DNA of 64,000 nt from Candidatus Riesia pediculicola. GTDB lineage: Bacteria; Pseudomonadota; Gammaproteobacteria; Enterobacterales; Enterobacteriaceae. The notes under the pieces are model-generated. The model was not told the origin of the DNA. It was given only the letters and a program-made list of their open reading frames with translations, and searched no databases. The translations under genes and the position numbers were made by a program. Shown here one piece after another: positions 19,538-28,021 of this stretch. Location: positions 260,506 to 324,505 of the forward strand of contig NZ_CP012841.1 of assembly GCF_002073915.1 (NCBI RefSeq), read 5' to 3'. Position 1 is the first letter of the stretch. Every line of letters starts with the position of its first letter.

Positions 19538-20509
19538 AAGATATGTTTCATAAAGTAGATGTTTCATCTTCTTTTTGGATAAAATGTTTTTGAAATTTTC
19601 AAATTAGAATATAAAAGAAATACGCACTTAACTTAGTTGATTCTTTTAATAATCGTATCTTATAAAGAAATTTTAGGAGTTTTGTCTGAAAGTTTGGTGA
19701 TGGTCGACTTTTTTGTTTTTTAAGAGTTATCAGTTCATCAAGATTTATTTCTTAATAATTTTCATTCTTTAATTTTTTTAAGATAGTAAATGACGTGAGA
19801 TTTTTATTTTTTTAAGAATCGAAAAATTATCACTCTTTTAAATGATTTTTTAGGATGATGTTTCTAGAAAAAATTAAAAGATTTTTTGAAGATTTCTATA
19901 ATTCTTACGAATTCTTCCGATCAATTGATTTAAAAAAAATAGAAGATACGTAACATGTTCGCTTCGTAACGTATTTTACAAGAACCTCCAAAAAATGAAA
20001 AGTAATTTGATTGAATTGATGATATAGAAAATATATCAAATGAAATCTACATAAAAAATACTTTACATTTACGAAAAATCTTTTCGATGAATACCTACCT
20101 CTGAAATTTTGCTGAAAAAAATTCATTCAGTTATATCTCTATAAAAAATCTTTCGTTTTCGGTTTTTACAGGAGATAGATTTTTTTGATTCATTATGAAT
20201 GAAGAGAAAGTCCATACAATTTCGATACATCAAGTATTGACTATTGTATTTGAAAGATTTCTTATGTCATTTTGTGATGTTTTTGAAATTCAAATTTAAA
20301 GAGATATATTTAATAAAATTTTTAATTGAAAAACGAAAAGTGATAGGTTTCAACCCTTTTAACTCTATTTTTATTCAATTTGAGAAAAATTTTTTGATAT
20401 AATGATTTCTTGAAGATAGTTAATTTATTATTTTGTTCAATAAGAATGTATCAAATTAACGATACGTGCATTTAAAAAAAATATTTGAGATGGTCAACAA
20501 GGAGATTCA
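19538..20509. other. Long empty spacer between ispB and ppa
   Basis: 972 bp with no open frame that resembles a protein family; a 73-codon minus-strand frame at 19905-20126 looks accidental. A TATAAT at 20398-20403, 107 bp before ppa, could be a -10 box, but no good -35 accompanies it. No RNA fold was recognised. Probably the remains of deleted genes. Confidence 0.45.
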
Positions 20510-21052
20510 ATGAACAGCTTTTCAAATATTCCATCTGGAAAAAAATTACCGTATGATTTTTTTTCTATTATAGAAATTTCTTCAGGATCTAAGATAGTAA
20601 AATATGAAATTGATAAAAAGTTAGGAGCTTTTTTTGTGGACAGATTTATTCCCTCTTTAATGAGCTATCCTTGCAATTATGGGTATATTAATCAAACTAT
20701 TGGAGAAGATGGAGATCCAATTGACGTATTAGTTTTAACCCCTCATCCAGTGCGTTCAGGATCAGTTATTAGATGTAGACCAATTGGAACTTTAAAGATG
20801 CGAGATGAGTCTGGAGTAGATACTAAAATTATCTCTGTTCCACATCGTTCTTTAACTACAAACTATGATAAAATAAAAGATGTGAGTGATCTTTCAGAAC
20901 ACATTCGAAAAAGAATAATCTATTTTTTTCAACATTATAAAGATTTAGAAGAAAAAAGGTGGACTTCTGTTGAAGGATTAGGAAATTTCTCATCCGCATG
21001 TGATGAAATTTCTAAAGCAGTTTCAAGAAGGGAGTGCAAAAGAAATTTTTGA
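20510..21052 (+). CDS. ppa: Inorganic pyrophosphatase
   Basis: Soluble family I pyrophosphatase that hydrolyses PPi from biosynthetic reactions. 180 aa against 176. Conserved active-site stretches are YEIDK near 32, FVDRF, YPCNYGYI, the DGDPIDVLVL signature (about 72-81), RPIGTLKM and KDVSDL. The start ATG is preceded by AAGGAG, one of the strongest Shine-Dalgarno sequences in the window. It stands alone between two long spacers. Confidence 0.97.
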   Translation: MNSFSNIPSGKKLPYDFFSIIEISSGSKIVKYEIDKKLGAFFVDRFIPSLMSYPCNYGYINQTIGEDGDPIDVLVLTPHPVRSGSVIRCRPIGTLKMRDESGVDTKIISVPHRSLTTNYDKIKDVSDLSEHIRKRIIYFFQHYKDLEEKRWTSVEGLGNFSSACDEISKAVSRRECKRNF

Positions 21053-21396
21053 AAATCTTAAAATCTACTTTTTATATTTTTATTGAAGTTTTCTGGAAAA
21101 TGATTATAGGATTTTGTAAAAGTAAAGTTTAGAAGTGTTTTATATAATATTTTTCTCAGATCTTCGATTAGAAGGTTAATTTATTCTTCGCGAAGAACTT
21201 ATGATCAAATTAATATTAAAAAGAAGTAAGGATAACTTTATAAAAAAATAATAAGAAGATTGTTTGCCTTTCATATAAGAGTTCGATCTTGCAGAACATC
21301 TTTTTGAAATGCTTGGTAAACCAATATATGTATCTTAAAGAAATCTTTAATAGATCGATAACTCTCTATGAATAAAATAATAAATTTGTAACCTTT
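21053..21396. other. Spacer between ppa and nth
   Basis: 344 bp, AT-rich, without a recognisable gene. It contains one perfect 14-bp palindrome, listed separately. No tRNA-like fold or clear terminator was found. Confidence 0.4.
21184..21197. repeat. Perfect 14-bp palindrome
   Basis: TTCTTCG followed directly by CGAAGAA, with a CGCG centre in otherwise very AT-rich spacer. It could be a binding site or a short hairpin in the 3' region of ppa; there is no T-run after it, so it is not a standard terminator. Chance cannot be excluded. Confidence 0.3.
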
Positions 21397-22044
21397 ATGA
21401 ATCATAAGATAAGAATGGAAATTTTAAATCGTTTTAGAAGAAGGGATACGTATTCTTCAAATACTGATCTTTGTGTAAATTCTAATTTTGAATTGTTAAT
21501 TTCTACAGTCTTATCTACTAGATCAAGAAACAGTTTGGTTAATTTAGTAACCGAAGACTTGTATAGAACTGCTAATAATGCAAATAAAATGATTTTTTTA
21601 GGATCTAAAAAAATTAAAAAAATCATAGAAAAAATAGGATTATCTAGAGTAAAATCGAAAAATATATTGAATATCTGTCAAATTTTAATTCAAAAATACA
21701 AAGGAAACGTTCCAAACACCAGAAAATCTTTAGAATGTCTTCCGGGAGTTGGAAGAAAAGTTTCTAACGTAGTATTAAACATTGGTTTCGGTTATTCAAC
21801 AATTGCAGTTGATACTCATGTTTTTAGAGTATGTAATAGAACTGGTTTTGCAATTTCTAATAGCTACCTTAAGTTAGAAAAGTATTTGCTGAGTATTGTT
21901 CCTATAAGATTTAGAAGAAGATTTCATTACTTATTTTTTTTACATGGGAAAGTTATTTGTACTTATAAAAATCCTTCTTGCTTGTGTTGTTTTATTTCAG
22001 ACTTGTGTGAATATAAAAATAAAAATATGACAATAAATAGTTAG
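21397..22044 (+). CDS. nth: Endonuclease III
   Basis: Base-excision repair glycosylase and AP lyase for oxidised pyrimidines. 215 aa against 211. The helix-hairpin-helix LPGVGRKVSNVVLN carries the catalytic lysine, and the aspartate is in IAVDTHVFRVCNR. The four cysteines of the Fe-S cluster keep the C-x6-C-x2-C-x5-C spacing at the C-terminus (from ICTYK to LCEY). With Ung it is one of two DNA glycosylases visible here, so some base excision repair remains. Confidence 0.95.
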   Translation: MNHKIRMEILNRFRRRDTYSSNTDLCVNSNFELLISTVLSTRSRNSLVNLVTEDLYRTANNANKMIFLGSKKIKKIIEKIGLSRVKSKNILNICQILIQKYKGNVPNTRKSLECLPGVGRKVSNVVLNIGFGYSTIAVDTHVFRVCNRTGFAISNSYLKLEKYLLSIVPIRFRRRFHYLFFLHGKVICTYKNPSCLCCFISDLCEYKNKNMTINS

Positions 22045-22563
22045 TTCTTTCCATTTATTTTCTCTTTCATTATTTTTTAAAAGAAGATAATTTTATGTAC
22101 TTTACAAAAATTTTAGTAAACTAATTTGAATTTTGGATGAGTAAAAATTGACTATATATTTTGCCAAGTTCGATAAATACGAAAGGTTAAGTTCTTATTT
22201 ACAGAAAGGAGATGATAGTTGGTTCTTGAATATTGAAAAAATGATTCTTTGGTAGTACATACATTGAAGAGATAAATCATTTTAAGAATAAGGAAACTGT
22301 TTTTTACCGAAATTTTTCCAAAATGATTTTTTTATTGTATACTTGTTCTCTGATTGAGAAATTTGTTGATCTGTATTTTTAATATCAAATAAAAGTCCAT
22401 TCAGAACAGTTTTCTTTCTAGGAAAAATTAATATTTTCGAAAAAATTATTTTTTTTGGAAGAATCGAATTCAATATCTTAAAAAGTTTTCATTGTCTCTC
22501 TATTATTTAATAAATAGTTTTTCAATGAACGTTTTTAATTACAATCTCGATCTAATAAAAATT
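22045..22563. other. Spacer between nth and ribA
   Basis: 519 bp without a recognisable gene. Short open frames on either strand show no family resemblance. A TTG-initiated extension of ribA from 22492 runs into this region but has no homology. Confidence 0.4.
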
Positions 22564-23148
22564 ATGCGTTTAAAACTTGTTTCGAAAACTAAATTACCTA
22601 CAAAATTTGGAGAATTTACTCTAGTTGGATTTGAAGAGGTTGTGAATAGAAACAATCATATAGCGCTTATATACGGAAGAATTTCAGAAGAACAACCTAC
22701 CTTATCTAGAATTCATTCCGAATGTTTAACCGGAGATGTTTTTCTGAGTTTAAGATGTGATTGTGGTGTTCAATTAAAATCTTCTCTAAAAAAAATTGTT
22801 AAAGAAGGGAGAGGTGTTCTTTTGTATCATCGACAAGAAGGAAGAAACATTGGACTTTTAAATAAGATTCGCGCATATTCTCTTCAAGATGTTGGATTTG
22901 ATACAGTGGAAGCAAATTTGAAATTAGGTTTCAAATCAGACGAACGAGATTTTCGGATTTGTGCAGATATGTATCGTTTATTATCTATTAAAAAGATTAG
23001 ATTAATTACAAATAATCCTGAAAAAGTTAAGATGATGCAGTATTTTGGAATAGAGGTAACTGAAAGAGTTCCAATAGTAGTGGGAAAAAACTCGAAAAAT
23101 TATCGTTATTTACGAACTAAAGTGAAGAAATTAGGTCATCTTCTATGA
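22564..23148 (+). CDS. ribA: GTP cyclohydrolase II
   Basis: First committed step of riboflavin synthesis: opens GTP to the diaminopyrimidine. Start placed at the ATG at 22564 ([13 protein letters not shown]), which matches the E. coli N-terminus MQLKRVAEAKLPT and gives 194 aa against 196; the open frame extends 24 codons upstream to a TTG without homology. Zinc ligands are in HSECLTGD and RCDCG; the active-site stretch [15 protein letters not shown] and the C-terminal TNNPEKV are conserved. Riboflavin is a vitamin that symbionts of blood-feeding hosts often supply, though that role is inference here. Confidence 0.95.
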   Translation: MRLKLVSKTKLPTKFGEFTLVGFEEVVNRNNHIALIYGRISEEQPTLSRIHSECLTGDVFLSLRCDCGVQLKSSLKKIVKEGRGVLLYHRQEGRNIGLLNKIRAYSLQDVGFDTVEANLKLGFKSDERDFRICADMYRLLSIKKIRLITNNPEKVKMMQYFGIEVTERVPIVVGKNSKNYRYLRTKVKKLGHLL

Positions 23149-23334
23149 TTGATTGAGAAAGTTAAATAAATAAATTAGGCTTTTAGCCAAATCTATTTAG
23201 AAGACTCAACATTATTTTTCACATTAAATGATCAAATAAAGGTTGATATTTCATTTTTTTAAGTATTTTTTGAAATTTTTGATTTAATCTTTTTTTTCTA
23301 TTCGAGAATTAATTTCTTTGCTTCCTGAAAAAAA

Positions 23335-24315
23335 TTAAAGAAACACGGAAATAATTTTCATAAATTTTTTAAATATTCCTTGGTTTATAATATATTTAAT
23401 TTTGATTACCTCTTTCTCTTTTATATTTTTTAAAATGTATCCATCACTCGTTCCTATTTCATCTATCAATCCATTTTCTTTCGCCTGAATACCATACCAA
23501 TATTCTCCATTAGAGACTAGATCAATATTTAAATTTGGTCTGTTTTTTTGAACAAATGCTTTGAAGAGTAGATGTGTATTATTAAGATCTTGAATAAATT
23601 TTTTTCTTCCAGATTCTGTATTCTCTCCTAAAAGAGTTAGAGTTCTCTTATATTCTCCAGCAGTATGCAGTTCTACGTCAATATCTTGTTTTTTTAAAAA
23701 TCGATGAAAATTAGGTATTTGTCCGACTACCCCGATAGAACCAACAATCGAAAGGGGTGCAGCTATTATATGATTTGCTGTACAAGCCATCATATATCCT
23801 CCACTTGCAGCCACTCTATCGATAGATACAGTTAGCTTGATTTTTTTTTCTTTTAATCTCATTAGTTGAGCTGCAGCTAATCCATATCCATTTACTGTTC
23901 CTCCTGAACTCTCTAAAATTAATAGTACTTCATCATTTTTGTCAGCAACAGAAAGAATTGCTGTAATTTCTTCTCTCAAAGAGTTCACTTCTTCTGCATC
24001 CAAGGAGCCCTTAAAATGTATTAAGAATAAGCAAGACTTTCTTCTTTTTTCTTTTTTGGAAATCTTTCTATTGATTTTTTCTTTTTTTCTCTCATACTTT
24101 ATCCAACTTTTATATTCTTCCGAACTCATTTTAGTTCGCATCATATCTTTCTTTATCGAAAGATATTTTTTAGTTAAATTTACAAATTTGTAATTGTCCT
24201 TTCTGTTTTTCTTTTTATTTCCGATAGATAAAATGATTGGAATTAATAGAACTATTCCGACAAAAACTGTAATAATTTTTGATAAAAATAATCCATAAGA
24301 TAGAAAAAATTCCAT
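23335..24315 (-). CDS. sohB: Probable inner-membrane serine protease SohB (SppA/S49 family)
   Basis: Membrane-anchored S49 peptidase. Start set at the ATG at 24315 (MEFFLSYGLFLSKI, as E. coli MELLSEYGLFLAKI), preceded by AGAGGT; a seven-residue upstream extension lacks homology. N-terminal membrane helix at about 8-32, a basic coiled-coil-like stretch, then the protease domain. The catalytic serine is in RVAASGGYMMAC and the lysine in GEYKRTLTLLGENTE. 326 aa against 349. Its substrates are unknown; it probably degrades signal peptides or damaged periplasmic proteins. Divergent from yciK, as in E. coli. Confidence 0.93.
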   Translation of the reverse strand: MEFFLSYGLFLSKIITVFVGIVLLIPIILSIGNKKKNRKDNYKFVNLTKKYLSIKKDMMRTKMSSEEYKSWIKYERKKEKINRKISKKEKRRKSCLFLIHFKGSLDAEEVNSLREEITAILSVADKNDEVLLILESSGGTVNGYGLAAAQLMRLKEKKIKLTVSIDRVAASGGYMMACTANHIIAAPLSIVGSIGVVGQIPNFHRFLKKQDIDVELHTAGEYKRTLTLLGENTESGRKKFIQDLNNTHLLFKAFVQKNRPNLNIDLVSNGEYWYGIQAKENGLIDEIGTSDGYILKNIKEKEVIKIKYIINQGIFKKFMKIISVFL

Positions 24316-24346
24316 ATTGTACCTCTTTCGTATCATTATTTGATGA

Positions 24347-24376
24347 TTGACATTTTAAATAAAAAATTTTTATAAT
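24347..24376 (+). promoter_or_regulatory. Consensus sigma-70 promoter for yciK
   Basis: TTGACA at 24347-24352 and TATAAT at 24371-24376, both perfect hexamers, with an 18-bp spacer. It points toward yciK, whose start is 49 bp beyond the -10 box. In such AT-rich DNA TATAAT alone is cheap, but the paired TTGACA at a near-ideal distance in a divergent intergenic region is convincing. Confidence 0.7.
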
Positions 24377-24424
24377 CGGTATTTTAAGTTGAAAAATTTA
24401 GAATGACATACAAGATTATCGAAA

Positions 24425-25162
24425 ATGTTAAAGAAAAAAAATATTTTAATTACTGGAGCTAGTGACGGAATAGGGAAAGAGGTTTCGAAAACTTATTTTC
24501 AAAATGGGGCTAATTTAGCATTGATTGGAAAAGATCAAAAAAAAATGCATACCATTTCCAAATCCTTAAACCGAATCAATAGAAGTTCTCAAATCGTAAA
24601 AATCTATATTTTCGATCTTTCTGAAAAGAAAGAGTCAGAATATCGTCGAATTACTCAAGAAATTAAAAAAGAATTTCCTATTTTAGACGGTTTGTTGCAT
24701 AATGCTGGAGTACTCGGAAGAATCTCTCCGGTCATTAATCAATCAATTAAATCATGGTATGAAGTATTACAAATTAATTTAAATTCTAGTTTCATTATAA
24801 CAAAATTTTTACTTCCATGCTTGATGAACTCTAAAAATAGTTCTTTGTTGTTCACCACTTCCAATGTTAGTAGGAAAGGAAAAAAAAATTGGTCCCCATA
24901 TTCTGTATCAAAATTTGCGATTGAAGGACTGATGAAAACGTTATCTCAAGAGTATGAAGGAAGCACTCTAAGAGTAAATTGCATTAATCCAGGAGCAGTA
25001 AGAACGAAGATGAGATTTCAGGCATATCCTTCAGAAAACCAGAAAAATATAAGATCTCCAAAAGAGATTATGTCAACATATCTTTATCTCATGAGTGATG
25101 AGAGTGTCGGATTTTCCGGACATATTTTTAATTTTGATGGAAAAATAATAAGAAATATTTAA
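24425..25162 (+). CDS. yciK: Short-chain dehydrogenase/reductase YciK
   Basis: Rossmann-fold oxidoreductase of unknown substrate. The NAD(P)-binding TGASDGIGKE (about 10-19), the NAG motif (NAGVLG) and the catalytic Tyr-x3-Lys (YSVSKFAIEG) with the upstream serine (TTSNVSRKG region) are present. 245 aa against 252 in E. coli, matching over its length, including NLNSSFIITKFLLPCL and the C-terminal NPGAVRT. Transcribed divergently from sohB behind a consensus promoter. Why a strongly reduced genome keeps it is not known. Confidence 0.92.
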   Translation: MLKKKNILITGASDGIGKEVSKTYFQNGANLALIGKDQKKMHTISKSLNRINRSSQIVKIYIFDLSEKKESEYRRITQEIKKEFPILDGLLHNAGVLGRISPVINQSIKSWYEVLQINLNSSFIITKFLLPCLMNSKNSSLLFTTSNVSRKGKKNWSPYSVSKFAIEGLMKTLSQEYEGSTLRVNCINPGAVRTKMRFQAYPSENQKNIRSPKEIMSTYLYLMSDESVGFSGHIFNFDGKIIRNI

Positions 25163-25664
25163 GTTAATTTTTAAATTTTTCATTTCTAATCTTTTAAAAG
25201 AATATCTTTGTTTATCCTTAACAGATTATTCATGTTTGATTTTTTTTCAGAATTGGTTGAGATTCGACTTATTTCTCTATGATCCATGCTATTTCAAAAA
25301 AATATAAGAAGAATTGAGAAAAAAGATTATAGTTTTGATAACTATTTTTATTGAATCAGTTTAATTTGTAAAGTACGTTTCCATGGCCGAAAGAGAATAT
25401 TTCTGCTTATTTAAAAGCTTTAAAAGAATCAAAAAATCTTTTTTTTAATAAACTTTTTTGAATTATCTATCAGAGTTAAATTATAAAATAGTAGTTTCTT
25501 TTAAGGAAAGATTAAATTATGGGATTGACTTATTGTTCTTTTCCTTAATAGTAAACCTAAATACTTTAAATCATAGATTCCGAACGTTTCAGTTGATTTA
25601 AAAAAAGAATCTTACTTAAGTGAACCTTTGTATAAATCCAAAAAAATAAAAAAGAGATATCGAA
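25163..25664. other. Spacer between yciK and yciC
   Basis: 502 bp, AT-rich, with no recognisable gene, RNA or terminator on either strand. Confidence 0.4.
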
Positions 25665-26426
25665 ATGTCAATCAGAACATCTTCAATTTTTGAAGATAGC
25701 TCAAATTTTTTAAGAAATCAATTTAATGATATTTTATTATTATCATTTTTTTCAGCGATAGTTAGTGTGATTTTATATCATTTCATCGTTTCTGCAGAAG
25801 AAATTGATAGGATTGTAAATCTCGCCAAAGAGAAAAATGATATACATTCTATGATATTTTGGATTCAAAATTTATCTAGAAGAGATAAACTCCTTATTTT
25901 TAAAGCTTCTTTATTATCTTTGATTACGATTGTGTTAGGCTTCACTACTTTAAATTCCTCCCTCATTATTTATTTAAATGAATTTAATAAAAGAAGGTTT
26001 ATCAATTCAGTTCAAGCTATCTACCTCTCTTTGAAAACAATTCCGAAGATGTTGATTTTATTGATTCTTCATATTTTAACTGTTTATTTTGGTTTGTTGT
26101 TTTTCATAATACCTGGAGTTGTAGTGTCAATTGGATTTTCTTTCTCTCCGATTATTTTAATTGTCAAGGAAGGTATAATTCCTTCTAAAGCAATCTTAGA
26201 AAGTTGGAATATTTCTTTTCGACATTTTTGGAAAATAGTTTTTATTTTACTGATATGGACTCTTTTTCAAGTATTTTTATCTATTTTTTCTGAAAAAGTA
26301 CTTTCTTTTTTTAATACTTTTCTAAAAAGTCTTATTCATTTTACAATAAATAATTTGTTTACATCATTTGTTTTAATTTATTTTTTTCGTTTGTATACAT
26401 TAATATACAAGAACAATCTCAAGTAA
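25665..26426 (+). CDS. yciC: YciC-like membrane protein (UPF0259)
   Basis: Integral membrane protein with about six predicted hydrophobic segments. The N-terminus MSIRTSSIFEDSSNFLRNQF matches E. coli YciC ([20 protein letters not shown] pattern), and the C-terminus shares LIYFFRLYTLI. 253 aa against 247. Its function is not established; I recognise the family by sequence only. It is followed by the damaged cls, and yciC and cls are close neighbours in E. coli too. Confidence 0.88.
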   Translation: MSIRTSSIFEDSSNFLRNQFNDILLLSFFSAIVSVILYHFIVSAEEIDRIVNLAKEKNDIHSMIFWIQNLSRRDKLLIFKASLLSLITIVLGFTTLNSSLIIYLNEFNKRRFINSVQAIYLSLKTIPKMLILLILHILTVYFGLLFFIIPGVVVSIGFSFSPIILIVKEGIIPSKAILESWNISFRHFWKIVFILLIWTLFQVFLSIFSEKVLSFFNTFLKSLIHFTINNLFTSFVLIYFFRLYTLIYKNNLK

Positions 26427-26647
26427 ATGAGAGATAGAACATGATTTAAACATTAAATCTACCAGATTAAGAATAGATAAAAGTTTTAATGAAATCTTAC
26501 CGAGCTATATTCTTAAAATCGTATGAAATATTCTTAGAAAAAGTCATTTTTTTAAAGATTGGTTCTGACTTAATTTTTATTCAAATAAGTAATAGTATCA
26601 AAAATTACAAAAATGATCGATTCTTCAGAAATAATAAATTAAATTAA

Positions 26648-26921
26648 AAAATATCTTATTGGGTATCAGAATCTCAAAGAATAGAGAAAATATTGAAAAA
26701 GAAACTTTTAAAGCTATCTAATATGTCATATATCAAAAAATTGAGATGTTTTCTTAAAAAGAAATTTCAAAAAGTTCTATTTATCTATTTTCAGTCCAAA
26801 TTGAATCAAAAAAAAAAGTACATATCAAGCAAAATACGATCGGATAAAACTCTTTAAAGATCATCGAGCTTCTTTACGATCTGTCATACAAGATATTGAA
26901 AGATCCGTTAAAAATGTCAAT
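26648..26921 (+). pseudogene. cls: 5' part of cls in another reading frame
   Basis: Open stretch in the second frame from just after a TAA (26645-26647), encoding a basic segment that ends ...FIYFQSKLNQK at a 10-A tract (26808-26817). Downstream of the tract the homology to cardiolipin synthase continues in the frame of the main open reading frame (AKYDRIKLFKDH...NVNMVFYIW). Deleting one A would fuse the two parts with the expected spacing. The N-terminal membrane domain of the family was not found further upstream. Confidence 0.6.
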
Positions 26922-27938
26922 ATGGTTTTTTACATATGGATGCCAGGAGGATTGGTAGACGAAGTTTCTAGAGCTTTGATCAAAGCCTCTAAAAGAGGTG
27001 TTAATTGTAATCTCATAATTGATTACATAGGTAGTAGACCATTCTTTAAAAGTTTTCAATTAAAAGAAATGAAAGAAGCTGGAATTCATCTAATCAAATC
27101 GTTAAAAGTGAGTTTAATATACCATCTAATTTTTTTTTATAGATTGGACTCTCGTCAGCATAAAAAGATGATAATAATAGACGACAACATCTCTTATATT
27201 GGAAGTATGAATATGATAGACCCTGACTTTCATAAAGATAATTATAAAAAAAATTACTATCCTCTTTTGGATGTTCTAGTCAAGATCAAAGGAAAAGAAG
27301 TATCGAATATCTTGAATCACATTTATTCATTCGATTGGTATATAGAAACAGGAAAAAAGTTAAGATCCGATCTGAAAAACAAAGTTGATCAACCAAAAAT
27401 AGAAATTTTAACTTCTGGAATTTTTTTTCCAAAAGATCTTATCAAAAAGTTTTTATTGAATTTTTTCAAATCTGCAAGAAGAAAAATTTTGATTACCACT
27501 CCATATTTTGTATTAAGTCAAGACATCATTAAACTGATCTGTAAGATCTCTCTTAACGGAATAAATGTTTTAATCATCTTACCGAAAAAAAACGATTCTT
27601 TTTTCGTACATTGGGCTAGCAGAAATTTATATACGATACTTTTGAAATCTGGAGTGAAGATTTACCATCTTGATCATGGTTTTTTACATTCTAAAACTAT
27701 AACAATTGATGAAAATATTAGTTTAGTTGGATCAATCAACTTAGATATAAGAAGCATTTCAGTAAATCTTGAAATAATAGCTATAGTTAATGATCGAAGT
27801 TTTCAAAATCAATTAATCAGAATACAAAAACAATACATTTCATGTTGTCGAGAAACTAATATTCATCAATGGAAACAACGTCCTTTTTGGAATAAGATTA
27901 TTGAAAAGTTTTGTTACCTTTTTAGAATTCTTCTTTAA
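26922..27938 (+). CDS. cls: Cardiolipin synthase, catalytic part (gene damaged at its 5' end)
   Basis: Phospholipase D-family enzyme that makes cardiolipin from two phosphatidylglycerols. This open frame (338 aa, from MVFYIWMPGG) corresponds to E. coli ClsA from about residue 192 onward. Both catalytic HKD motifs are intact: HKKMIIIDD with the following GSMN, and HSKTITIDE with GSINLD. Coding homology extends upstream of this ATG in the same frame to a poly(A) tract, then into another frame. The membrane-anchoring N-terminus of the 486-residue E. coli protein is not recognisable. The gene is therefore frameshifted and truncated, slippage-dependent, or used from an internal start. Confidence 0.85.
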   Translation: MVFYIWMPGGLVDEVSRALIKASKRGVNCNLIIDYIGSRPFFKSFQLKEMKEAGIHLIKSLKVSLIYHLIFFYRLDSRQHKKMIIIDDNISYIGSMNMIDPDFHKDNYKKNYYPLLDVLVKIKGKEVSNILNHIYSFDWYIETGKKLRSDLKNKVDQPKIEILTSGIFFPKDLIKKFLLNFFKSARRKILITTPYFVLSQDIIKLICKISLNGINVLIILPKKNDSFFVHWASRNLYTILLKSGVKIYHLDHGFLHSKTITIDENISLVGSINLDIRSISVNLEIIAIVNDRSFQNQLIRIQKQYISCCRETNIHQWKQRPFWNKIIEKFCYLFRILL

Positions 27939-28021
27939 TGAACTTCTGAAAAATTGAAAAAAATTTTTTTTGAAAAAAATTTATTAAAGTCTTTTTCTTG
28001 TAATGATAAAAATCATATTTT

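Noticed and set aside
19905-20126. 73-codon minus-strand frame in the ispB-ppa spacer
   Set aside because: No ribosome-binding site, no family resemblance, and composition typical of random AT-rich DNA.
22492-22563. Upstream TTG start for ribA
   Set aside because: The extra 24 residues have no homology; the ATG at 22564 matches the E. coli N-terminus.
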